NCBI GenBank assembly: GCA_016935315.1
Contig: JAFGRD010000100.1
Span: forward strand, 62,001-126,000
Origin: Pirellulales bacterium
Lineage (GTDB): Bacteria; Planctomycetota; Planctomycetia; Pirellulales; Thermoguttaceae
Direction: 5' to 3'
Length of the DNA: 64,000 bases
Positions 1-8,563 of the stretch are shown here, one piece after another. Each line of letters begins with the position of its first letter. The first letter of the stretch is position 1. The notes beneath the pieces are model-generated. The model did not search any database and was not told the DNA's origin. It saw nothing but the letters and a program-made list of their open reading frames with translations. Both the position numbers and the translations under genes were made by a program.

Positions 1-179
1 GTCGCCGGGTGCGGGTCAAAGGTGAAGACAACCGCCGGTCCGCCGACTTGCCGGGCCAACTGGGCCAAGAGCCGAATAATCCGGGCATGGCCCAAGTGGA
101 CGCCGTCGAAGTTGCCGATTGACACTGCACCGTGGCAAAACGAATCGGGAAGCTGGTTCAGATCGCGGAAGAGATTCAC
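1..179 (-). CDS. ribF: Riboflavin kinase/FAD synthetase, N-terminal part (partial)
   Basis: Bifunctional flavokinase and FMN adenylyltransferase that makes FMN and FAD in the cytoplasm. Only the first ~59 residues lie in the window; the gene runs off the left edge. The motif SIGNFDGVHLGHARII is the nucleotide-binding signature of the FAD synthetase domain, followed by VVFTFDPHPA, also typical of RibF. A GTG at 179 gives MNLFRDLNQLPDS before the motif, the usual short lead of this family; the longer alternative frame is not homologous. It lies 66 bases downstream of the UVR-motif gene on the same strand, so the two may be co-transcribed. The identification is secure although the protein is truncated by the window. 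Confidence 0.88.
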   Translation of the reverse strand, partial: MNLFRDLNQLPDSFCHGAVSIGNFDGVHLGHARIIRLLAQLARQVGGPAVVFTFDPHPA

Positions 180-245
180 GGGGGGGGCGCCAGGTGTTCG
201 GATTCTGATCTGCTACTGACTCTCGTTGGCGGAGGGCCCGGTCCA

Positions 246-1028
246 TTACACGCTCTCGTCCGAGAGCTGCCGAATCTCGTCGCGCAGCCGGGCAGCTTCC
301 TCGAACTCCTCGGCCGCTACGGCCGCCTCTAGCTTGTTGCGGAGGATCTGGACCGCCGTTTGGGGACGCGATGCCCTGGCACGCTGCTCCTTCAGGACGA
401 TCTCATCCCGCCAGTGCTCCAAGCTCATCAACTCGGCGCACTCCTCCACACGGTGCGACTGCTGGTACTCGTCCAGAAAGTCCCGGATCGCGTCGATTCC
501 CGATTCGATCACCTGCAAGGCCTCCTCGTAATGTTTCTTCTCGATCAACGGCGTGGCGACGGACCGCGTGTACATCATCCTCACGTAGGGGCGCCACTGG
601 TCGAACTGCAGTTTGTGACGGTCGTCTTTGGCGTACTCACAGACGAAACCGAACAGTTGCAGGTTCCGCTGCGTGTCGCGGGCACAAAGCTCGTAGAGCT
701 TCAGATGCCAGAAGCTCAAGTAGCGGTGGTAGTACTGAACCCCCTCGCCCCACAGCCGAACGCAGTCGTCCTCGTCGAGTTGGAAGGCGGCCGAGTCGGG
801 ATGGGCCTCGTCGTGGGCCCCTTGGCGCTGGAGGTAGTATTCCAGCCACGATTCGCACCCTTCGGGGCGCGACCCGTCGGGCCGCCCGTCTCGTTCCATT
901 TGCAGCACGCCCAAGTCCATGCGCAACTGGATCTTCTCACGACCATCGTCCCCACGGATCGTCCGGACGGTCACCTCGTTGGGGTCGTAGTCCCAGCCCT
1001 TCAGAATCTTCGACAAGTCTTTCGACAT
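246..1028 (-). CDS. UVR-motif (UvrB/UvrC-like) protein
   Basis: A 260-residue cytoplasmic protein. The C-terminal ~30 residues (LRNKLEAAVAAEEFEEAARL) match the UVR motif, a helical hairpin used by UvrB, UvrC and McsA/ClpC-type proteins for protein contacts. The rest, rich in Trp, Tyr and His, matches no nuclease or helicase domain that I recognise, so it is not UvrB or UvrC themselves. The ATG at 1028 is preferred to a TTG one codon upstream. ribF follows on the same strand. A dispersed palindromic repeat begins 20 bases upstream of the start codon. The molecular role is unknown; an adaptor or regulatory function is inference. Confidence 0.75.
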   Translation of the reverse strand: MSKDLSKILKGWDYDPNEVTVRTIRGDDGREKIQLRMDLGVLQMERDGRPDGSRPEGCESWLEYYLQRQGAHDEAHPDSAAFQLDEDDCVRLWGEGVQYYHRYLSFWHLKLYELCARDTQRNLQLFGFVCEYAKDDRHKLQFDQWRPYVRMMYTRSVATPLIEKKHYEEALQVIESGIDAIRDFLDEYQQSHRVEECAELMSLEHWRDEIVLKEQRARASRPQTAVQILRNKLEAAVAAEEFEEAARLRDEIRQLSDESV

Positions 1029-1047
1029 CAATTCGCCTGATCGGGCT

Positions 1048-1134
1048 TATTGACGTTTGCAGCGTCCATGCGCGAAAACGACCGCCGGGATCCCGACTCT
1101 CAGGCCTCCCGTTGGTCGGCCCTGGTCATTCGCA
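1048..1134 (+). repeat. Dispersed imperfect palindrome, copy A (diverged)
   Basis: First of three related copies in the window (see 33726 and 45003). It begins TATTGACGTTTGC and keeps the internal blocks ATGCGCGA, CGACC, CGGGA and GGCCTCCCGTTGG. Its right end has decayed after GGTCATTCGCA. It sits between the divergent upstream side of the UVR-motif gene and the 3' end of the DUF4912 gene. Confidence 0.65.
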
Positions 1135-1345
1135 CCCCTCGCAAGCTGCCAGTTGGATACTGCATTGTAGCAGCCGTGTCATTGTAGCAGCAGTGTACAT
1201 CGACAATGGAGAGAGGGCGAGGGCGGGCCAGAGAGGGGGAGGTTCGGAATGGTACGATTGGCGGGGTATCATCCGGCATTCCGGAAGGATCTCGACGACC
1301 GCTCGCCGAGACCTGTTCCTGCACCGTGCCAATCATCCGTGCCAA
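1135..1345. other. Intergenic stretch with a short direct repeat
   Basis: No convincing coding sequence. The 12-mer CATTGTAGCAGC occurs twice (1163-1174 and 1180-1191), 17 bases apart. Nothing else is recognised before the stop of the DUF4912 gene. Confidence 0.5.
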
Positions 1346-2491
1346 TCATTCGCCGAGATCGCGGATGACCGGTTCCATCACCTTCGTATTACGGTCCACC
1401 GCCAGAACGATCGTGCGCTGTTCGACCCCGTCGCTGCTGCTGGCCACGACGGGGAGAACGTGGCGTCGATCGGGAAGGTTGAAGCGGACCGCAAAGGTTC
1501 CGTCGGGACGCAGATGGATCGGCTCCCCCCGCAAGGTGACGTGGGCGCCGGGATCGGTGACCCCGTGGACGATCAACTCCGTGTCAATCTCGACGTTCAA
1601 CTCCTCGCGTTTGTCGCCGGTGGTCGCCCCTAATCCGAACTGGGTTGCCATCGGATCGCCCATCGGCCGGCGGAGCCGCTCCTCGAAGATCTCCTTCAAC
1701 TCGTGGTTGCTCTCGCGTTCTTCGTAGCCGCCGCTCATGGCGTAAATCCGGTCGAAATCCTTGGCCACTTCAGACCAATTGTGGTCGAAGGAATCGCCGG
1801 AGGAGGCCTGCGGTGTGCTGACCAAGTTGCTGCGGGCGACCGAGTAAAACTTCCCGCAGGCGGCCAAGTAGCCGATCTCGAGTTGGTAGCTGTTCGGCGG
1901 ATCTTGAACGTCAACGTACCAGTTGTTCACTCCGCCATGGATATCGATATCTCGGACGATCCGGGTCGCGGTGCTGGTCGTGCCGTTTCGAGTCACTTCG
2001 TTGAGGCGCAGGACGGGGCGGGCACCGTGCCAATGTTGGCCCATCGCAGCCCGGGCGCGATCGATGCTCGATCGAGTCAGTTCCCAATAGGCGTGCAGCC
2101 AGTAGGGGTCGCGGACCATCACTACCAGCCTATCCTTGGTGCAGCCGTTACCTTGCGCCACCGACTTGATTGCGAGATCCTTCGACGTAGCCATCTTGCT
2201 CTTGATTTCTCGGAGCCGGCGCTCCGCATGGGGGCTCAGCGACCTCTTTCGGGGGCGATCCCTGCGTCGCCTCTTCGTGTCGGACTTGCCGTTCGGGGAT
2301 CTGGCCGCGGCTTCCGGCCCCGTCGCCTTGCCGCGTTTGGCGCCCCGGGCGGCCTGGTTCTTGGCGTGCTTGACTAGGGCCTTGATCAGTTCGTCTTTCC
2401 GCATCGCGTGCCACCCGGGCACCCTCTTCTTCTTGGCCATTGCGGCCAGATCCTTGACGGTGCGGGTTTTCAGCCTTGCAGCGGTGATCAC
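1346..2491 (-). CDS. DUF4912 protein with Rho-N/SAP-like N-terminus
   Basis: A 381-residue predicted cytoplasmic protein of unknown function. Residues ~10-45 (KTRTVKDLAAMAKK, GWHAMRKDELIKAL) resemble the Rho termination factor N-terminal/SAP-like nucleic-acid-binding fold. A Lys/Arg-rich linker follows. Residues ~120-240 (VVMVRDPYWLHAYWELT ... NNWYVDVQDP) match DUF4912. The C-terminus has a beta-rich segment (VHGVTDPGAHVTLRGEPI) like those in other DUF4912 proteins. The GTG at 2491 is preferred because GGAGGGA lies 7 bases upstream; the open frame extends to a TTG at 2506, but that lacks a placed Shine-Dalgarno. A hairpin at 2511-2540 lies just upstream. It is a single-gene unit. Confidence 0.78.
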   Translation of the reverse strand: MITAARLKTRTVKDLAAMAKKKRVPGWHAMRKDELIKALVKHAKNQAARGAKRGKATGPEAAARSPNGKSDTKRRRRDRPRKRSLSPHAERRLREIKSKMATSKDLAIKSVAQGNGCTKDRLVVMVRDPYWLHAYWELTRSSIDRARAAMGQHWHGARPVLRLNEVTRNGTTSTATRIVRDIDIHGGVNNWYVDVQDPPNSYQLEIGYLAACGKFYSVARSNLVSTPQASSGDSFDHNWSEVAKDFDRIYAMSGGYEERESNHELKEIFEERLRRPMGDPMATQFGLGATTGDKREELNVEIDTELIVHGVTDPGAHVTLRGEPIHLRPDGTFAVRFNLPDRRHVLPVVASSSDGVEQRTIVLAVDRNTKVMEPVIRDLGE

Positions 2492-2510
2492 GGGACTTCC
2501 CTCCAAGTTA

Positions 2511-2540
2511 CCGATCCCGCCTTCCTGGCGGGACGATCGG
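2511..2540 (-). promoter_or_regulatory. Hairpin in the presumed 5' leader of the DUF4912 gene
   Basis: CCGATCCCGCC, loop TTCCT, then GGCGGG and ATCGG separated by a 3-base bulge. It ends about 20 bases before the GTG start at 2491 on the minus strand. No function can be assigned from sequence alone. Confidence 0.35.
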
Positions 2541-3370
2541 TCGGTGGTTCACCGTCATCCGTGACCCGGGAATACAACGTGCCCAATCTCGTCCGGCAGT
2601 CCATAGCCGCGGGAGTTCAACTGCGTAACCTTCGGGCGAGCGAAGTTCCGGGCGTCACGGCTGGACGGATTGCCCGTCTCCTTGAGCTTTCAGCCACACT
2701 TCCGATTCGAGGCCGGCCATCATTTGGCGGGGGCCGTAACCCCTAAACCGGTCCATTGTGCCGCAGAACTCAGTTCGTCCGCGAGGCGTCTTCCGCCAAG
2801 GGTAGGTACCCGACAAGGTCGAGCAAAGCAGAAGACTCCGATACGTTTGATTATAATCGGTGGACCGCTTGAACGCAACGATTTGCCGGTAGGGATTGCA
2901 CGGGCAGGGTCGCGCCGTTTCAGCGCATCTCTTTTATTAGAATACGCTTACGCCGAATCCGATGTTTCAAGAATCCGACAAGCTTCGAAAAAAACGCACA
3001 TCCATTGGGGGGCATGCCTCTTCTTGGGGCCCGGCCGACGCGTTCTGGGAGAGCCGTCAGCGCCAATCCAAGGGTTGCTCCCTTGCCCCTCGAATCAACC
3101 AGAGCAGCAGGGCCTCTCGGCCAATTCGCGGAGAGAAGCGACAACAGAGATCGTCGCGACTCCGCAGCGGCGACATACGGGCATCGGCGACTGCTGGCGT
3201 CCTGTCAGCGGGGACGTGCTCGAACCGACACAGTTTGCTTCTCGTCGACCGCGACCTATAGAACAATGGCGTCGGGCCCGCGGCTTCCCGGCACTCGGTT
3301 GACATCCTACGGGGCGTCCGGTAGCTTAACAGGTTTTGTCGGTTTGATCGGATGATCGTCCTATCTGCCC
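2541..3370. other. Long intergenic region upstream of the ATP synthase operon
   Basis: About 830 bases without a gene I can support. Open frames here (for example 2670-3302 plus) have compositions typical of random high-GC reading and no recognisable family. The stretch 2850-2960 is locally AT-rich and contains a TATAAT at 2852-2857, but with no good -35 at the expected distance. The atp operon promoter probably lies somewhere in this region. Confidence 0.5.
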
Positions 3371-3637
3371 GTGAAAGATCCTCCTGACGACCGTTCGGCG
3401 TTGGCGTTGGGCATGGAGTGGACCTCCCGCCTGACCACGGTCTCGCTGGAGATGGTGTTGCCGGGCGTCCTGGGCCATTGGGTGGACCGGCAACTGGGTA
3501 CCGGGATGGTATTCCTCGTGTTGGGCGTCGTGCTCGGCCTGACTACGGGAATGTGGCACCTGATCCGCATGACCCACCCGACGACCGTGGATTACCGGCA
3601 GCAGAACGGAAATGCGGACAAGGAACAGAGATTGTGA
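3371..3637 (+). CDS. atpZ: AtpZ/AtpI family protein (ATP synthase gene 1 type)
   Basis: An 88-residue membrane protein at the head of the atp operon. Two predicted transmembrane helices (~22-40 and ~44-66), with the segment VLPGVLGHWVDRQLGTG, fit the ATPase_gene1/AtpZ family. That family is co-encoded with F-type ATP synthases and is thought to help assembly of the c-ring or magnesium/calcium transport together with AtpI. The stop overlaps the next start (GTGA), so translation is probably coupled. The short size and position are as usual for the family. Confidence 0.75.
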   Translation: MKDPPDDRSALALGMEWTSRLTTVSLEMVLPGVLGHWVDRQLGTGMVFLVLGVVLGLTTGMWHLIRMTHPTTVDYRQQNGNADKEQRL

Positions 3638-4083
3638 ACGCTCACGGCGCCGATCGATTTGCCCGGTGGCGGAGACTCGGCTTGGCGGCCCGGGTGGGCG
3701 TTCTTCTGTCGGTCGCCGCGGTGACCTATGCCATTGCGGCGTCGGTAGGCTGGCACGTTTCAGGTCCGGTCGGACTAGGGGCTTCGGCCGTGGCCGCGGG
3801 GGTCTGTCTGCTGGGAGCGACACTGGCCCTGGTGATCAGCTATTGGCTGCGCGATCCGGCGTCCGCGCTCTATGGTATGTTGTTCGGGATGCTCTTTCGG
3901 ATGGGCATCCCCTTGGCCTTTGCCGTAGCGATTCATCTTTGGGGCGGGGTCCTGGCAGAAGCGGGCGTGTTGTATTATCTTGTAGCGTTTTATCCGGTGA
4001 CTCTGGCGGTCGAGACGGCGCTGTCGTTGCCGCCGACCGGTTTTCCGGCCGGTTGCCCCAATCCTTCGCAGGACGCTTGCTGA
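3634..4083 (+). CDS. atpI: AtpI/AtpR-like ATP synthase accessory membrane protein
   Basis: A 149-residue protein with four predicted transmembrane helices (~18-40, 46-70, 78-100, 105-130), placed between atpZ and atpB. The size, four-helix topology and position match AtpI-type accessory proteins; sequence similarity is only judged by eye. The frame stays open further upstream, but GTG 3634 overlaps the atpZ stop and follows AAGGAACAGAG, so it is the likely start. A Cys-containing tail (GCPNPSQDAC) follows the last helix. AtpB begins 3 bases after the stop. Confidence 0.68.
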   Translation: MNAHGADRFARWRRLGLAARVGVLLSVAAVTYAIAASVGWHVSGPVGLGASAVAAGVCLLGATLALVISYWLRDPASALYGMLFGMLFRMGIPLAFAVAIHLWGGVLAEAGVLYYLVAFYPVTLAVETALSLPPTGFPAGCPNPSQDAC

Positions 4084-4086
4084 GCG

Positions 4087-5061
4087 ATGGCTGCTGACAC
4101 GACGGAACTGTTCGGGCACGTCAAGGACGCCCAGTACTTCCACCTGCCCAACGGCACGGAGGAAGGCCTGATCGTGGGCATTCCGCAGCCTGCGGAATTC
4201 GCGCCCTGGCTGCCCCAGCCGGTCGAGATTGTGCATGGGCTGGGGGTCGAAAGTCCACCTCAGTGGTTTGCCGATTCGCTTCCGGTGCCGTGGGCGGCGT
4301 CGCTGACGCAGAAGTGGCAATCGGCCGCGGCCTGGCTTAGCGAGCCGTGGCAACTGACCAAGTTCATGGTCCTGGAACTGGTCGCGGCGGCGTTGATGAT
4401 CGTGATCTTCGTTTGGCTGGCCCGCAAGATGGCCTCCGGCGAGCGTCCCCGCGGCGTCCTCTGGAATATGTTCGAGGCGGTCGTCGTGTTCCTGCGCGAC
4501 GAGGTGGCCCGACCGGCCATCGGCCGCAAGGACGCGGACCGCTTTCTCCCCTACATCTGGACCGTCTTCTTTTTCATCCTGTTCTGCAACCTGTTGGGGT
4601 TGGTCCCCTGGGCCGGATCTCCGACGGGAGCCTGGGGTTGCACCCTGGTGCTGGCACTGATCACGTTCCTGACCGTGATCGGAACGGGCATGAAGAAGTT
4701 CGGCCTGATCGGCTTCTGGACGGGCCAGGTGCCCCACATGGAATTGCCGCTGGTGATGGCCATCCTCATCAAACCGATGGTCCTGCTGATCGAGGTCTTC
4801 GGTCTGGCGATCAAGCACTTCGTGCTTTCCGTGCGTCTGTTGGCCAACATGTTTGCCGGCCATCTGGTGCTGGCGGTGATCCTCGGATTCATCGCCGCCA
4901 CGGCCGAGCGGCACGTGGCCGTGTGGACCGGCGTGATGCTCAGCAGCGTGTTCGGGGCGATCGCATTGAGTTTGCTCGAGTTGTTCGTTGCCTTTTTGCA
5001 GGCTTACATATTCGCGTTTCTTTCAGCACTGTTTATCGGCATGGCGGTACACCAGCACTAA
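4087..5061 (+). CDS. atpB: ATP synthase F0 subunit a
   Basis: Membrane stator subunit forming the proton half-channels next to the c-ring. The 324-residue protein has a ~90-residue N-terminal extramembrane part and then five to six hydrophobic helices. The essential arginine is Arg250 in VRLLANMFAGHLV, and the FVAFLQAYIFAFLSALFIG helix near the C-terminus is diagnostic. It is longer than the E. coli protein because of the hydrophilic N-terminus, as in many diverse phyla. It is located between the accessory genes and atpE in the canonical F0 order. Confidence 0.95.
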   Translation: MAADTTELFGHVKDAQYFHLPNGTEEGLIVGIPQPAEFAPWLPQPVEIVHGLGVESPPQWFADSLPVPWAASLTQKWQSAAAWLSEPWQLTKFMVLELVAAALMIVIFVWLARKMASGERPRGVLWNMFEAVVVFLRDEVARPAIGRKDADRFLPYIWTVFFFILFCNLLGLVPWAGSPTGAWGCTLVLALITFLTVIGTGMKKFGLIGFWTGQVPHMELPLVMAILIKPMVLLIEVFGLAIKHFVLSVRLLANMFAGHLVLAVILGFIAATAERHVAVWTGVMLSSVFGAIALSLLELFVAFLQAYIFAFLSALFIGMAVHQH

Positions 5062-5116
5062 GCGGTGTGGGCGCGGTGCCGGAGAAAGCACATTTCTCGA
5101 GAAGGAGAAGGATCCA

Positions 5117-5524
5117 GTGAAGACGTTCACCACGATCGGTATGTTGGGTCTGGCACTGTTCTGGCTTGCGGTGCCCGCCCTGGCGCTAGATGAGCCGGTG
5201 ACCCCGGCAGCCCCCGCCGCTGGACCGGCTACGGAGGAAGATGCACCGGCCTCCGAGGTGGCTGAAAAGGCCAAGGCGGCAGTCGTGGAGGCCCAGGGCA
5301 TTCTGGGCCGCGAGGGATTCTCGATCTATATGGGTGCCGCCTTCGGTGCCGGCATGATTATCATCGGCGCCGGTCTGGGCATCAGCAAGATCGGTTCCTG
5401 TGCGGTCGAGAGCATGGCGCGCCAACCGGAGGTGGCCGGAAACATCCAAACTGCGATGATCATTTCGGCCGCGCTGATCGAAGGAGCCACCTTCTTCGCC
5501 CTGATCGTTTGCATGATGGCTTGA
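5117..5524 (+). CDS. atpE: ATP synthase F0 subunit c with N-terminal extension
   Basis: Rotor-ring subunit. The last ~75 of 135 residues form the standard hairpin: helix 1 (GAGMIIIGAGLGISKIG), polar loop with ARQPE, helix 2 (AALIEGATFFALIV) with the ion-binding Glu122. Helix 1 lacks the Gln and helix 2 lacks the Ser/Thr after Glu that mark sodium rings, so proton coupling is inferred. Unusually, the protein starts with a signal-peptide-like segment (MKTFTTIGMLGLALFWLAVP) and a Pro/Ala/Glu-rich stretch, making it ~55 residues longer than typical c subunits. The GTG at 5117 follows GAAGGAGAAGG. Fifty-five bases separate it from atpB. Confidence 0.94.
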   Translation: MKTFTTIGMLGLALFWLAVPALALDEPVTPAAPAAGPATEEDAPASEVAEKAKAAVVEAQGILGREGFSIYMGAAFGAGMIIIGAGLGISKIGSCAVESMARQPEVAGNIQTAMIISAALIEGATFFALIVCMMA

Positions 5525-5549
5525 TAGCCCTAACGCACAAGGCTGCAAC

Positions 5550-6257
5550 ATGATCCTCACTCGATTCGTACCGGGCCTGGTAGCGGGTCTGGCTCTGGTA
5601 GCGTGGACGGCCGGCGTGGCTTGCGCCCGACCCGAGCCTGCGGCTCCCGGTGGGCAAGTTCACCGCGAGTTGGAGGAAGCCGCCAGGGAATCGATCTCCG
5701 CAATGGAAGGCAAGCACGAAGGCGGCCACGGCGCGCACGGCCCGGTGAACACCAACCCGTTGGAGTTCAAGAGGGATTTGGCCCTCTGGACGTTCGTGGT
5801 CTTCCTGTTGCTGCTGTTGATCCTTCGCAAGTTCGCCTGGGGGCCGATCGCCCGAGGACTCCAACGGCGGGAAGACGGGATCGCCGATCAGATCGCCCAG
5901 GCCGAACGGGCCAACCAGCAGGCCAAGGAGTTGCTCGGCCAGTACGAGCAGAGACTGGCCGGGGCGCAAGAGGAAGTCCACCAGTTCTTGGAGAAAGCCC
6001 AGCGCGACGCCGAGCACACCGGTCACGAGTTGATCGAAAAGGCTCAGGCAGAGGCCAAGCACGAGCAGCAGCGCGCCCTGCAACAGATCGACGCCGCCAC
6101 GGCGGACGCCCTGAAAGAGCTGGCCGACCTGAGTGCCACGCTGGCGGTCGACCTGGCCGGCAAGATCGTGCGCGCCGAATTGAAGCCGGACGATCACGCC
6201 CGGCTGATCCAACAGGCCGTCTCCGGCTTCGCCCGACGTCCCCCCAGCACGAATTGA
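5550..6257 (+). CDS. atpF: ATP synthase F0 subunit b with extended N-terminus
   Basis: Peripheral stalk subunit linking F0 to F1. The 235-residue protein has a hydrophobic N-terminus resembling a signal peptide (FVPGLVAGLALVAWTAGVAC), a Gly/His-rich stretch (EGKHEGGHGAHG), a second membrane helix (~72-92, LWTFVVFLLLLLIL) and then a long charged coiled coil (~95-225). KFAWGPIARGLQRREDGIAD just after the helix is characteristic of subunit b. Ordinary b subunits start with the single membrane helix (~156 residues), so the first ~65 residues are an addition like that on subunit c. atpH starts three bases after the stop. Confidence 0.93.
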   Translation: MILTRFVPGLVAGLALVAWTAGVACARPEPAAPGGQVHRELEEAARESISAMEGKHEGGHGAHGPVNTNPLEFKRDLALWTFVVFLLLLLILRKFAWGPIARGLQRREDGIADQIAQAERANQQAKELLGQYEQRLAGAQEEVHQFLEKAQRDAEHTGHELIEKAQAEAKHEQQRALQQIDAATADALKELADLSATLAVDLAGKIVRAELKPDDHARLIQQAVSGFARRPPSTN

Positions 6258-6260
6258 CCA

Positions 6261-6920
6261 ATGTCCGAATTCGACGACATCTCGGCCGAGCATGCACGAA
6301 CGGCGGCGCAAATCGACGCGGACGTCGGCGTCGAGCACGTTGCCAACGTCTACGCGAAGGCCTTGCTGGGCGCCGCGGAGAACGCCGGTTTCACCCAAAC
6401 CGTGCTCGACGAGTTCCAGTCGCTGGTGGCCGACGTGCTCGACCGCTCTCCCAAGCTGGAGGCCGTGTTGGCCTCGGGGCTGGTCTCCCTCGACGACAAG
6501 ACCGGTATCCTCGATCGCATGTTCCAGGGCCGGGCGTCGCCCACGTTCGTCCATTTTCTGAAAGTCGTCGCCCGCCATGGCCGCCTCGATTGCCTGCGCG
6601 TGATCCACCGCCGTTTCGAGTTGCTCTACGACGAGATGCGGGGTCGCATCCAGGTGCGCGTGGCGACCGCCGCCCCGGTCGGCGACGCTCTGGGAACCCG
6701 CATCGCCGACGCGTTGCGCGTGGCCCTGGGGGCCGAGCCGGTGGTCGAGCAAGTGGTCGATTCGGGGCTGATCGGCGGGGCCCTGGTCCGCGTGGGCGAC
6801 ACGGTCTACGACGGGTCGGTGGCCAACCAGTTGAAGAACATTCGTCAACAGATGATTGACAGGAGCGTCCATGAAATTCAAAGCCGACGAGATCGCTTCC
6901 GTTATCCAGCAGGAAATTGA
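6261..6920 (+). CDS. atpH: ATP synthase F1 subunit delta
   Basis: Subunit at the top of the F1 head that joins the b stalk to alpha. The 219-residue protein has the helical N-terminal OSCP fold ([17 protein letters not shown]) and the C-terminal signature ([20 protein letters not shown]) of delta/OSCP. The conserved domain ends with [13 protein letters not shown]; about 18 further residues run into the following gene, giving a 50-base overlap with atpA. The N-terminus is ~25 residues longer than in E. coli. Confidence 0.93.
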   Translation: MSEFDDISAEHARTAAQIDADVGVEHVANVYAKALLGAAENAGFTQTVLDEFQSLVADVLDRSPKLEAVLASGLVSLDDKTGILDRMFQGRASPTFVHFLKVVARHGRLDCLRVIHRRFELLYDEMRGRIQVRVATAAPVGDALGTRIADALRVALGAEPVVEQVVDSGLIGGALVRVGDTVYDGSVANQLKNIRQQMIDRSVHEIQSRRDRFRYPAGN

Positions 6921-8409
6921 GCAGTTCGAGTCCCGGATCGACGTCCGCGAGGTCGGCCGGGTCATCGAAGTGGGTGACGGCATTGCCCGTGTCTACGGGC
7001 TGTCCGGCGTGATGTCCGGCGAAATGGTCGAATTCCCCAGCGGAGTCAACGGTCTGGCCTTCAACCTCGAAGAGAACTCGGTCGGGGTGATCATCCTCGG
7101 CAACTTCCTCTCGATCAACGAGGGCGACGAAGTCCGCAGCACCGGCCAATTGTTGAGTGTGCCGGTGGGCGAGGCCGTGCTGGGCCGCGTGATCGATCCG
7201 TTGGGCAACCCGCTCGACGGCGGCGGACCGATCGCCTCCTCCCAGCGGCGGCCGGTCGAGGTGATCGCCTCGGGCGTGGCCGAGCGGCAGCCGGTCAAGG
7301 AGCCGCTGCAAACGGGCATCAAGGCGATCGACTCGATGACGCCCATCGGCCGCGGGCAGCGCGAGCTGATCATCGGCGACCGCAAGACCGGCAAGACGGC
7401 GATCTGCATCGACACGATCATCAACCAGAAGGACACCGGCGTCAAATGCTTCTACGTGGCCATCGGTCAGAAGGAATCGACCGTGGCGGGCTTGATCGAG
7501 GCGCTGCGCGCCAACGGGGCCATGGACTACACGACGGTGATCGTGGCCGGGGCCAGCGATCCGGCGCCGCTACAATACGTGGCCCCCTATGCCGGCTGCG
7601 CCATGGCCGAGTATTTCATGTTCAAAGGCGAACACGCCCTGATCATCTACGACGACCTCTCGCGGCAGGCCCAGGCGTACCGGCAGCTTTCGTTGCTGAT
7701 GCGGCGTCCCCCGGGACGCGAAGCCTATCCCGGCGACGTCTTCTATTGCCACAGCCGGCTGTTGGAGCGCGCGGCAAAGCTCAACGACGAGCTGGGCGGC
7801 GGGTCGTTGACCGCGCTGCCGATCGTGGAAACGCTCGAAGGCGAAGTCTCGGCCTACATTCCCACCAACGTGATTTCGATCACCGACGGACAGATCTACC
7901 TGCAACCGGACCTGTTTTTCTCGGGGCAGCGCCCGGCGATGAACGTGGGCATCTCGGTGTCGCGGGTGGGCGGAGCGGCCCAAGTCCCGGCCATGAAGAA
8001 GGTGGCCGGCGGACTGCGGTTGGACCTGGCCTCGTTCCGCGAGCTGGAGGCCTTCGCCCAACTGGGAACCGACCTGGACGCGGCTACCCAGGCCCGGCTC
8101 GACCGCGGGTATCGCATGACCGAACTGTTGAAGCAGGGGCTCTACAAGCCGATGCACGTGACCGACCAGGTTCTGAGCATCTACGCCGGCGCGCACGGCC
8201 ATCTCGACAAGATCCCGCTGGAAAAGGTCCACGACTGGGAGGACGCGTTTTTGAAGTTCGTCCGCGAACAGAAGAGCCAGATCTGGCAGAAGATTACCGA
8301 CACCAGGCAGCTCGACGACGAGGCGGCCCGGGAATTGGAGGCCGCCGTGACGGAGTTCCAGGGCGTTTACGCCGCGGCGCACAAGCAGGCAGAAACGGCA
8401 ATGGTGTAG
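6871..8409 (+). CDS. atpA: ATP synthase F1 subunit alpha
   Basis: Non-catalytic nucleotide-binding subunit of the F1 hexamer. The 512-residue length is normal. The P-loop GDRKTGKTA lies near residue 170, and [16 protein letters not shown] and the visual signature of the ATP synthase alpha family ([14 protein letters not shown]) are present. ATG 6871 with AGGAG 5 bases upstream fits the family start [17 protein letters not shown]; the frame is open to a TTG at 6856, which is less likely. The start lies inside the end of atpH, which implies coupled translation. Confidence 0.97.
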   Translation: MKFKADEIASVIQQEIEQFESRIDVREVGRVIEVGDGIARVYGLSGVMSGEMVEFPSGVNGLAFNLEENSVGVIILGNFLSINEGDEVRSTGQLLSVPVGEAVLGRVIDPLGNPLDGGGPIASSQRRPVEVIASGVAERQPVKEPLQTGIKAIDSMTPIGRGQRELIIGDRKTGKTAICIDTIINQKDTGVKCFYVAIGQKESTVAGLIEALRANGAMDYTTVIVAGASDPAPLQYVAPYAGCAMAEYFMFKGEHALIIYDDLSRQAQAYRQLSLLMRRPPGREAYPGDVFYCHSRLLERAAKLNDELGGGSLTALPIVETLEGEVSAYIPTNVISITDGQIYLQPDLFFSGQRPAMNVGISVSRVGGAAQVPAMKKVAGGLRLDLASFRELEAFAQLGTDLDAATQARLDRGYRMTELLKQGLYKPMHVTDQVLSIYAGAHGHLDKIPLEKVHDWEDAFLKFVREQKSQIWQKITDTRQLDDEAARELEAAVTEFQGVYAAAHKQAETAMV

Positions 8410-8563
8410 CGGATCCGATGGCAACGGAAACAACAAGCAGACTCCGAGTGCGGAGCGGCTCCCTCGCACGCGGAACCGGCCGGCTCGTGCAAAACCGAAT
8501 GCAGTCCCCCAACTCCAACCTGATGACCTTATAACTCCAGCCCGTTGTTTGTGACCCCCGACC
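8410..8563. other. Gap inside the ATP synthase operon
   Basis: An unusually long spacer between atpA and atpG (154 bases; neighbouring genes here are separated by 3-55 bases or overlap). It contains a 38-codon open frame (8418-8534) starting two codons after atpA, with Arg/Ser-rich content and no recognisable motif. I do not call it a gene. Confidence 0.45.

Noticed and set aside
2852-2857. TATAAT as the atp operon promoter -10
   Set aside because: No -35-like hexamer at 15-18 bases upstream, and it is over 500 bases before atpZ.
2670-3302. Open frames in the intergenic region before atpZ
   Set aside because: No recognisable family, biased composition and several overlapping frames of similar length.
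5117-5524. Sodium-coupled ATP synthase
   Set aside because: Subunit c lacks the Gln in helix 1 and the Ser/Thr after the ion-binding Glu that mark sodium rings.
8418-8534. A 38-codon frame in the atpA-atpG gap
   Set aside because: No motif, Arg/Ser-rich composition and no clear ribosome-binding site; retained only as a remark.
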